Below are positions 56,873-64,000 of a stretch of DNA of 64,000 bases, piece after piece. The translations under genes and the position numbers were made by a program. Numbering within the stretch: the first letter of the stretch is position 1; each line of letters begins with the position of its first letter. Below the pieces are notes generated by a model. It saw only the letters and a list, made by a program, of their open reading frames with translations. It was not told the origin of the DNA and did not search any database. Location of the stretch: NCBI GenBank assembly GCA_026874595.1, contig JAPPUL010000068.1, forward strand, positions 2,021,001-2,085,000, read 5' to 3'. This DNA is from Sipunculus nudus. Taxonomy: Eukaryota; Annelida; Sipuncula; Golfingiida; Sipunculidae.

Positions 56873-59552
56873 CTAAGCTATACTCCCATTCTGGATAATA
56901 TGATCTCTTACATGCTCTATCGCATTCTGCACTTTATCTATCCGCATACCTCGTCCCTGCGCTATTATATCTTTACCACCACCCTGCCCTTCCAATATAC
57001 TTGAGACCCCCTTTAGTATATCATCCGCCTTGTATCTATCATGTAGCCCCTTAGAGACGCTTGTTACATAATATACTTCATCTCCTTTGCAAGACAACAG
57101 TAATGTTACTATATTCTCATATCTTCCCTTTATATAATCATTTACCTTCTTAAGCTCTTTTATATCCTTACCTTCTAATTCAAGCCCTATATAATTTATA
57201 TCGGATATCTTTGTTAACGCTTCTTTTACCTCCTCTTCTATAATCGATAATGACAACTTATCCCGTAGCTCTTTACCTCTTTCTCAAGCCTCTTACCCTT
57301 CTTTTTGTAGCCCCTTTATCCTTTCAACATAGTCCCCTCTATCTTTTATATTTAAAAGTAAGGCTAGTTCCCTATCAACATTAAATAATTCCATGTAATC
57401 CTCTAATGCCTTAAACCGGTTATCGCTTCTATTCGCCTCGTCCCGCTTGATATTGAACTCTCTGATATTATCTTAAATATTCCTATGTCTCCTGTCCTTC
57501 CAACATGCGTCCCCTCCACAAAGTTCGAATGAATCATATAAGCGTACTGTACGTACCTTATCTCCGTATTTATCTCCAAAAAAGGCTAACGCTCCCCCTT
57601 TGACAACGCATCAGCTTGCCCCATCTCTTCTATTAAAGCCTCTTCGTTACGTAATATCGTTCCATTAACCTGTTGCTCAACTTGTAACAGCTCCTCTTTA
57701 CTAAGACCTTTAAAATGGGAAAAGTCAAACCTAAGTTTATCATCTCTTACCAAAGAACCAAGCTGTCTTATATGTGTTCCTAATTTGTCTTTTAACGCCT
57801 TTTGTAGTAGATGTGTCGCTGAATGATTTCTTGCTATTGATTTCTTTCGCTCAAGTTCTACATGGCATTCCACTTTATCACCTGCCCCTATCTCTCCCCC
57901 CCTTCCAATAGGCAATAGTGCAATATCACGTTATCCATTCGCTTCGTATCCAAAACCTTTATCTCTCCCAAAGCACCCCGCTTTATACATCTTCCCTACA
58001 TCTCCAACTTGCCCTCCAGACTCACCGTAAAAATACTGTCTTATCTAAAACTAATATCACTTCCTTACCAGCTCCCCCTCCAGCTCCCCCTCCAGCTACT
58101 CTAACCATATCCAACTTCCTATATTCACCATCTTTAGAAGCCTCATCCAGTATGCTCTCTACCCTAGATTCACACCGAAGCCTCTTCTTTATACAAAGTT
58201 GTTAAACCTAAAACATCTTTAGGTAAACGATTAGTCTCTTTACTCCAACCCTGTCGCGCCTTTTGCTTTTGCCCCTCCATAAGCTCTTCATATCTTGCAA
58301 GATCAACTCTAAAGCCTCTCTCTACCCGCTATCTCCTCTAAAAAGACTTACCGGAAAACCCATTGAATCATATAACTTAAATGCCTCCTCACCTACTATA
58401 ACATCCTCTCCCCCTCTCTTTGAGCCTCTTTACAAGATTATCCAAATATACACTCCCTTCCTTTAGGGTTGTTTAGAAAAATATCTTCTTCTGACTTTAC
58501 TATCTTCTCAATCTTATCTTTATCTTGTTCAACCTCAGGATAGTCTGAAACACATTTACAAAACAACATCAATTAGTCTATACAAAAATGGCTCTTCAAA
58601 TCCTAAAACTATTGCCAGCTTGAGTTGCTCGTCTTAATAATCGGCGTATTACATATCCACGCCCCTCATTCGAGGGTATTATATTTTCTGCTATCAAAAA
58701 GGATATTGCTCTTATATGATCTGCTATCATATTATATGAGCCGGATTTAGAAGCATCATACCTACCCACCTTTGTAAGCTTTATAATCTCTTTAATTATA
58801 GGTTCAAACAAATCTGTCTTATACACTGAGTCAAGCCCCTCACTCACCATAGTAAGCCGCTCAAGTCCCATCCCTGTATCTACTCCCTTGTATTTTAAAG
58901 GATTATATTCTCCTGCCAAAGTCTTATCAAACTCATTAAAGACCAGATTCCAATATTCAATAAAACGATCATTATCTCCCCCTATTGCACTATCGCTAAG
59001 ATCATTATTTGAAGGCTCCCCTATGTCATAATACAATTCAGAACAAGGTCCACAGGGGCCAGTATCGCCTGCGGGTCCCCAAAAATTATCCTCTTTACCA
59101 AGACGAACAATCTTATCTTTAGGAACGCCTATATACTTATTCCACAAATCAAAAGCTTCATCATCATCCTGATATACTGATACAAAAATACGACCTTTAT
59201 CAAGCTTTATTACTTCTTGGGAAAACTCCCAGGCAAACTCTATACTTTCTTTTTTAAAATAATCTCCAAAAGAAAAGTTCCCAAGCATCTCAAAGAAGGT
59301 ATGATGTCTTATCGTTTTTCCTACAAGCTCTAAATCACTTGTCCTTAAACACTTTTGACAAGAAGTTGCTCTTTTATAAGATAAACTGCTCGGATCCTCT
59401 GTTGCAAATTGTTTCTTGAATTGAACCATGCCTGCTGTGGTAAAAAGCAGGCTAGTATCACCCATAGGTATTAACGAGCTTGAAGGCACAACCTTATGTC
59501 CTTTAGACTCAAAGTACTCTAAATATAGCTGCCTAAGCTTATAACTTTTCAT
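56873..59552 (-). pseudogene. alaS: Alanyl-tRNA synthetase, decayed
   Basis: The first 318 codons are intact and carry the class-II core (TTAGMVQFKKQF, SCQKCLRTSDLELVGKTIRH, DTGPCGPCSELYYDIG, MGLERLTMV). The frame breaks near 58,600 after RRLLRRATQAG. Later fragments in other frames retain the editing-domain region (ARNHSATHLLQKALKDKLG) and the C-terminal DHHA1 part (YYVTSVSKGLHDRYKADDIL, then GQGGGKDIIAQ). Many frameshifts lie between 57.3 and 58.6 kb, including a 12-bp CCAGCTCCCCCT duplication. AlaRS is essential, so another copy, or read errors, must be considered. Confidence 0.86.
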
Positions 59553-59638
59553 AAAGCTCCTAAGATTAATTAAATAGAATATTTGTATTTAAATCTAACT
59601 AAAAGAGGAGTCAAAAAAAAGCCACTAAATAAAAACTC

Positions 59639-60034
59639 TTAGCGTTTAGAAAACTGAAAGCTTTTTCGTGCACCCTTTCTACCATATTTCTTTCTCTCAA
59701 CCATTCTAGAATCTCGGGTTAAAAAGCCATTCTTCTTAAGCGGTAATCTATTCTCAGAATCCAAAGAAAGTAACGCACGGGAAACACCATGACAAATAGC
59801 TCCAGCTTGCCCACTTTTTCCACCACCTGAAACACTAACTACAACGTCACATTGACCCAAACTGTCTGTAACTTCTAAGGGCTTTTGCACTGTTATCCTA
59901 TGCACCTTTCTCTCAAAATAGTCTTTAAAATCCATACCATTTACTTCAAAAGCCCCTTTCCCTTTAAAAAGACGTACCCGTGCAATAGATGTTTTTCGCC
60001 TGCCGACAGTACTTAATATATTTTTTCCAGTCAA
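59639..60034 (-). CDS. rpsI: 30S ribosomal protein S9
   Basis: A 131-residue protein with the bS9/uS9 core (VGRRKTSIARVRLFKGKGAF near the start, SVSGGGKSGQAGAICHGVSR in the middle) and the conserved basic tail KSFQFSKR that reaches the P-site tRNA. It follows rplM by 33 bp, the universal L13-S9 pair. The frame is complete, in contrast to alaS next door. Confidence 0.96.
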   Translation of the reverse strand: MTGKNILSTVGRRKTSIARVRLFKGKGAFEVNGMDFKDYFERKVHRITVQKPLEVTDSLGQCDVVVSVSGGGKSGQAGAICHGVSRALLSLDSENRLPLKKNGFLTRDSRMVERKKYGRKGARKSFQFSKR

Positions 60035-60067
60035 TATAAAAACTCCTAATATATTATAATATATTAT

Positions 60068-60517
60068 TTATACTTTAATTTCAGTAGGCTTTTGTGCAGC
60101 ATGCGGATGCTCTTCTCCAGCATAAATTTTAAGCGACAATAGCAACCTACGCCCAAGCCTATTTTTAGGCAACATCCCCTTAACTGCATGCCTTAGCGGA
60201 AACTCAGGACTGCTCTTCAAAGCATCTTTATAAGAGGTAACCTTAAGCCCTCCAGGATAACCTGTATGACGATAATATTTCTTATCCAAAACCTTCTTTC
60301 CAGTAAGCGCTATCTTCTTTGCATTAGTTACAATCACATTAACATTCCCAGGAAGATGCGGGGTGAATGATGCACAATGCTTGCCTCTAAGCAGTAATGC
60401 TATTTTACTTGCAAGACGTCCCAACACCTTATTTTCACCATTAATTAAAAACCACGTAGCTTCACTGCCAGCCTTGACTTTAGGTACAGTAGTAAGATTT
60501 TGTAGGCGCAAACCCAT
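60068..60517 (-). CDS. rplM: 50S ribosomal protein L13
   Basis: A 149-residue L13 with the family blocks WFLINGENKVLGRLASKIAL, HTGYPGGLKVTSYKDAL and VKGMLPKNRLGRRLLLSLKI, ending AAQKPTEIKV. It begins the rplM-rpsI operon and is divergent from comM across a 282-bp region. Intact and normal in length. Confidence 0.96.
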   Translation of the reverse strand: MGLRLQNLTTVPKVKAGSEATWFLINGENKVLGRLASKIALLLRGKHCASFTPHLPGNVNVIVTNAKKIALTGKKVLDKKYYRHTGYPGGLKVTSYKDALKSSPEFPLRHAVKGMLPKNRLGRRLLLSLKIYAGEEHPHAAQKPTEIKV

Positions 60518-60799
60518 AATATTAAGCCCTCAAACTAAACTAAAGAATAAATTAAATTATAACAAAAGACAAAAACCCCAACCTAGTACCAACATAGAAA
60601 ACAAATACTAATACTAAAGTAAGCAAAAGTCAATAAATAAAAGTTTATAAATACTCTCAAAACCAGTGTAATTATAAAGCGATATAAGATAAGTATAAAA
60701 TAAATTAAACAAAGATGTTTTTATAAAAAATGTAAAAAAAGAACCAAAAGCAATTAAATTAATAAATACATATTTAAAAATATAGATTAAGGAATCCAA
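60518..60799. other. Divergent region between rplM and comM
   Basis: These 282 bp hold no gene. They are A-rich on the plus strand. The part 60,594-60,660 is shared, at about 85 percent by eye, with the remnant at 52,115-52,185, which helps define the duplicated block. Promoters for rplM-rpsI and comM must lie here; none is clear enough to place. Confidence 0.55.
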
Positions 60800-62344
60800 A
60801 TGATAACACGGATTAGAAGCTGTGCAATAGTCGGACTTGAAACAATTGCAATAGAAATCGAAGTACATATCCAAAGAGGACTTCCTGCTATGCAAATAAT
60901 TGGACTTGGAGATCTTGCAGTAAGGGAGTCCAAAGACCGTGTTAAGTCTGCAATAACAGATATAGGATACGAATTCCCAAAACAAAAAATAGTTGTAAAC
61001 CTAGCTCCGGCAAGCATTAAGAAAATGGGAAGCCTATTTGACCTGCCTATAGCTATCGGGATTCTAATATCAAGCAAACAGCTAAACCCAAAGATAAACT
61101 TAGATGAACTAAGCATAGCAGGAGAATTATCTTTAAACGGTCAGGTAAAACGTATAAATGGAGCAATGCTACTTGTCAAAGAAGCAAAACTAGCTGATAT
61201 TAAAGCAACAATTGTACCAGAAGCTAATAAGGAAGAATGTGCTTTCATTCAAGGAATTGAACTATATCCTGTAAAAAGGCTTGAGGACGCTATAAATCTA
61301 ATTTCAAACCCAGGGCTTAAAACTCCATATAAAAAGAATATAAGCATAATAAATAATGATGGAAGAGCATATGAACTTGACTTTTCCGACGTAAAAGGAC
61401 AGTACCAGGCCAAACGAGGACTTGAAGTTGCCTCAGCTGGCAATCATAATGTTCTAATGGTTGGGCCACCGGGATGCGGCAAAACCATGATGGCAAAACG
61501 TCTTCCCTCCATATTACCATTACTATCAATTGATGAGGCTCTTGAGACTACAGAAATATATAGCGTAAATGGCACCATCCCTAAAGACCAATTCATTATA
61601 ACAGCAAGACCTTTTAGAAATCCGCATCATACAGCATCGGATATAGCAATAATAGGAGGCGGACATCAGCCAAAACCAGGTGAGGTCTCTCTTGCTCATA
61701 ACGGTATTTTATTTTTAGATGAAATTGCTGAGTTTAAGAAAAATGTTTTACAAGTTTTAAGAGAGCCGCTTGAAGAGGGAAAGGTTAGTATCTCTCGTGC
61801 CGAATATTCTGTTACATTCCCTTCAAGTTTTATGCTGCTTGCAACTATGAATCCATGCCCATGTGGTTATTTGACCGACCCTGAAAGAGAATGTAGATGT
61901 ACTGCCTTACAAAGAAAATATTACTTGTCTAAAATATCAGGTCCGCTTTTTGATAGAATAGATTTACAACTTGAGTTAAATAAGGTAAGAGTTGGTGAGC
62001 TTTCAAGCACAGATTACAATGAGGAGCCAAGCCATAAGAAACTTGAACGTGTAATGCAAGCCAGAGACAGACAAGTAAGGCGTTTTAAGGATGAGAGAAT
62101 ATATAATAATGGCCAAATGGGAAGGCAACAAATAGACAAGTATTGTAAGATAAACGCCTCAACTAGACAATTATTACGTGATGCTATCGTTAAGATGAAC
62201 TTATCTGCCAGAGCCTACGACAAGATATTAAAATTAAGCAGAAGCATTGCTGATCTTGCTGATCGAGAATCCATAATGGACGAAGATATCCTTGAGGCTC
62301 TTGAATATCGACATCTTGAACAGTTATTTGAAATGCATCAGTAA
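60800..62344 (+). CDS. comM: ComM/YifB Mg-chelatase-like AAA+ ATPase
   Basis: A 514-residue protein. The N-terminal Lon-protease-like domain (AIVGLETIAIEIEVHIQRGL) precedes an AAA+ core with Walker A GPPGCGKTMMAKR near residue 221, Walker B ILFLDEIAEF near residue 303 and the zinc cysteines MNPCPCGY with ECRCT. The C-terminal MCM-like lid ends in ILKLSRSIADLADRESIMDE. ComM is a helicase aiding branch migration during natural transformation. Intact; its collapsed second copy is at 52.1-52.3 kb. Confidence 0.94.
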   Translation: MITRIRSCAIVGLETIAIEIEVHIQRGLPAMQIIGLGDLAVRESKDRVKSAITDIGYEFPKQKIVVNLAPASIKKMGSLFDLPIAIGILISSKQLNPKINLDELSIAGELSLNGQVKRINGAMLLVKEAKLADIKATIVPEANKEECAFIQGIELYPVKRLEDAINLISNPGLKTPYKKNISIINNDGRAYELDFSDVKGQYQAKRGLEVASAGNHNVLMVGPPGCGKTMMAKRLPSILPLLSIDEALETTEIYSVNGTIPKDQFIITARPFRNPHHTASDIAIIGGGHQPKPGEVSLAHNGILFLDEIAEFKKNVLQVLREPLEEGKVSISRAEYSVTFPSSFMLLATMNPCPCGYLTDPERECRCTALQRKYYLSKISGPLFDRIDLQLELNKVRVGELSSTDYNEEPSHKKLERVMQARDRQVRRFKDERIYNNGQMGRQQIDKYCKINASTRQLLRDAIVKMNLSARAYDKILKLSRSIADLADRESIMDEDILEALEYRHLEQLFEMHQ

Positions 62345-62382
62345 CTATTTATAGTAATTTAATTATATGCCTTTATAGTTAC
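62341..62382. terminator. Inverted repeat between convergent comM and the GGGMY gene
   Basis: GTAACTAT (overlapping the comM stop) pairs with ATAGTTAC across 26 bases, overlapping the last codons of the opposing gene. With convergent genes a shared terminator is expected here. The long loop and lack of a strong T-run make this weak. Confidence 0.35.
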
Positions 62383-63119
62383 CATTATTCTTACCATCAG
62401 GATTACTACTATCCGTTTTTGTAAATGAGCTTTCTGTAGTGCCCTCAAATTTAGGAGCACTATCTTTATCACTATATATCCCCCCTCCCATAGTAGCCGT
62501 ATTGCCAGTAAATGTACAATTAACTAAAGTTGGGAAAGAGTTAATAGAATTATGCATTCCCCCCTACATAAGAGGCCTCGTTGTCAGTAAATGTACAATT
62601 AACTAAAGTTGGGAAAGAGTTAACAACATTATACATCCCGCCCCCCCAATAAGTCTTGTTGTCAGTAAATTCACAATCAGTTAACCTTGGGGAAGAATAA
62701 TCATTAAACATCCCTCCTCCTGAAGAGTTAATAGGCACAGAACCATCAGCATTACCTTTAGTAATTCTAACTCCTTTTAACCTTGCTGTGGCATCTAATT
62801 TAGTACCATCAGGATGATAAAAAACATGGTAGACATTATCACTATAATCATTTTCAGTCCCAATATCACCGCTTAAAACAGTCTTGTATAAAACAGGATT
62901 ATTTACATCACCTTCCCCTTTATACCCGCCTATAACCTCAACTCCATTACGTAATGAGAAGTGCATCTCACGATCACCTCCTCCATCTTTTGCATCAATC
63001 CATACATGAAGACCAGCATCAGCAACTTTACCTATAGTAGTAATGACTTGTGAACAGGCACTATTAAATCCTATTACCAACAAACTTATTATTAATACCC
63101 TTATCCTAACATTTCTCAT
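62363..63119 (-). pseudogene. Lipoprotein with polymorphic outer-membrane-type GGGMY repeats, broken at a G6 tract
   Basis: A signal with lipobox NSAC (Cys near residue 22) is followed by a beta-helix pattern: repeated NCTFTDN or DCEFTDN with GGGMYN or GGGIYS, as in chlamydial Pmp-like and choice-of-anchor surface proteins. The frame stops at 62,550 after YVGGNA. Around the G6 tract (plus-strand C6 at 62,561-62,566) one base too many separates it from the downstream frame (SFPTLVNCTFTGNTATMGGG). A G7 and another G6 encode other GGG motifs. It is a probable surface protein in an off state or decayed. Confidence 0.75.
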
Positions 63120-63127
63120 TTTATCTT

Positions 63128-64000
63128 TTATCTCTCCTTTTCTTCCCCCTTCCCCGCTCTAAGACCTGCAAGCCGACCAAATACCGCTCCTGATGTTAAG
63201 CCAGACCCTCCGGGATATCCATACAGAAAAACTCCTCCCACCATCTCTCCACACGCGTACAACCCCTCTATCACACTAGCATCATCTCGCAATACCCTCC
63301 CATTCTCATCTACCAATACTCCGTAATACGAAAAAGTTATCCCGCATCCGCAGGGAAAGGCTTTATACGGTGGAGTGTCTAGCTTATTTGCCCAGTTAGA
63401 CTTCTTCGGCAAAATACCTACCGTACCCTTCCCATCAAGCTCCGTCGGATCAAATTCAACGCCATCCATAACTGCTTCGTTATATTCGTATAGCGTCTTA
63501 AGTGCCATTTCCCTATCTACCCCTTCAAGCTTTTTTACTAAATCTTCTAGTGTATCTGCTTCCTCAAAATGCGCATCGTAAAAACTATATTCCTTATATA
63601 AATACTCTTCTATCTTACTGTCAAAAATCTGCCAAGCAAATTGGCCCGGCTGCTTTATTATCTCTCTCCCAAACTGGGCATATGTATAATTTCTAAAATC
63701 AAACCCCTCATCTACAAAACGTTTGCCTTCTGCATTTAGCATTATACCCAGAAAATAGCATATCTTCCTATAGTTCTTTCTCTCTATATAAGGGATTTTA
63801 GTATTACCGTACTCAGGCATATATAAATCCATCGGTACTGCATGACATCCATCTCTTAAGCCATTTAATGCCGCTCCCACCTCTATTGCCATGTCTATAC
63901 CCCCTCCTGTATTATGTGGGGTCCCCCGTACCTTTGCTTTTGCCCAGTTTGTACCTAGATATTTTACTCGCTTTTCTTTACTTGACTCAAAGCCTCCACA
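63128..64000 (-). CDS. FAD-dependent tricarballylate dehydrogenase-like protein (runs off window end)
   Basis: The frame is open from the window edge (C-G-G-F-E-S then KYLGTNWAKAKVRGTPHNTG) to a stop at 63,128. This is the C-terminal part of a fumarate-reductase/succinate-dehydrogenase flavoprotein-type enzyme. GIDMAIEVGAALNGL, NAEGKRFVDEG and YACGEMVGGVFLYGYPGGSGLTSGAVFGRLAG are close to TcuA. TcuA oxidises tricarballylate to aconitate with FAD. The N-terminal FAD dinucleotide fold lies outside the window. Substrate assignment is tentative; the carboxylate-transport theme of the window fits. Confidence 0.78.
   Translation of the reverse strand, partial: CGGFESSKEKRVKYLGTNWAKAKVRGTPHNTGGGIDMAIEVGAALNGLRDGCHAVPMDLYMPEYGNTKIPYIERKNYRKICYFLGIMLNAEGKRFVDEGFDFRNYTYAQFGREIIKQPGQFAWQIFDSKIEEYLYKEYSFYDAHFEEADTLEDLVKKLEGVDREMALKTLYEYNEAVMDGVEFDPTELDGKGTVGILPKKSNWANKLDTPPYKAFPCGCGITFSYYGVLVDENGRVLRDDASVIEGLYACGEMVGGVFLYGYPGGSGLTSGAVFGRLAGLRAGKGEEKER

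Noticed and set aside
49461-59552. Insertion sequence or prophage as the cause of the decayed block
   Set aside because: No transposase, integrase, terminal inverted repeats or phage genes were seen; lesions are small indels and deletions.
58596-59552. A functional minimal AlaRS made only of the first 318 residues
   Set aside because: The fragment lacks the rest of the tRNA-recognition region, and sequence homology continues in other frames downstream, so a broken full-length gene is the better reading.

Overview
The window is AT-rich DNA (about one third G+C by eye) from a Gram-negative bacterium. An LptB ATPase beside a very long LptA/OstA-type periplasmic protein implies LPS export, and murC implies peptidoglycan. 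There is a sigma-54 gene, an NtrC-type activator, and an unusually high density of TPR proteins. Exported ankyrin-repeat lipoproteins, a CRP-plus-TPR protein, a double glycogen-binding protein beside glgC, and TAXI-TRAP transport suggest a spirochaete-like or deltaproteobacterium-like, probably host-associated lineage. The phylum cannot be fixed from the sequence alone. Many broken genes point to ongoing genome reduction.

Layout. 1-12.8 kb, mostly minus strand: ptsN (partial)-hpf-rpoN-lptB-ostA-like-TPR protein-small membrane protein, then folC on plus, a TPR protein, a phosphohexomutase and an NtrC-family regulator. 13.0-17.3 kb, plus strand: a cluster of three exported ankyrin-repeat genes, two broken at short G-tracts, preceded by a 21-bp tandem array that also reads as a heptad-repeat mini-ORF. 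17.3-27.2 kb, plus strand: lutA-lutB-lutC and an FAD/Fe-S D-lactate-dehydrogenase-like gene for lactate oxidation, an intact TAXI-TRAP transporter pair, and a beta-barrel-like protein gene containing a C10 tract. 27.3-40.6 kb, minus strand: SH3 pseudogene, nusB, a parvulin PPIase, small membrane, TPR and LysM proteins, murC, a membrane TPR protein, nfeD-like protease, prmC, prfA, tRNA-Arg(CCT), crp-like, CRP-TPR and an amidohydrolase. 41-43 kb, plus strand: glgC and an exported double CBM48 protein. 43-47.5 kb, minus strand: a TPR-histidine kinase (frameshifted) and a TPR protein. 47.7-49.4 kb, plus strand: a split SH3/M15-like gene and a small ORF.

49.4-59.6 kb is a continuous graveyard: accD, a second crp, trpA, a TRAP permease, a TAXI binding protein, trpB and alaS all carry frameshifts, some at homopolymers. 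Inside it, 51,961-52,306 holds a collapsed second copy of the trpB end, the comM upstream region and the comM 3' end. They lie in the same order and orientation as the longer copy at 55.6-62.3 kb, which implies an old tandem duplication followed by deletion. 59.6-64 kb: intact rpsI, rplM and comM, a phase-variable-looking GGGMY-repeat lipoprotein, and a partial tcuA-like flavoprotein.

How the parts connect: RpoN with the NtrC-type activator gives sigma-54 control. LutABC and the Dld-like enzyme feed electrons from lactate. TAXI-TRAP import and the TcuA-like oxidase suggest carboxylate use. GlgC and the phosphohexomutase serve glycogen synthesis. The secreted ankyrin, barrel and GGGMY proteins form a candidate variable surface set. 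All function calls come from reading motifs; no database search was possible.
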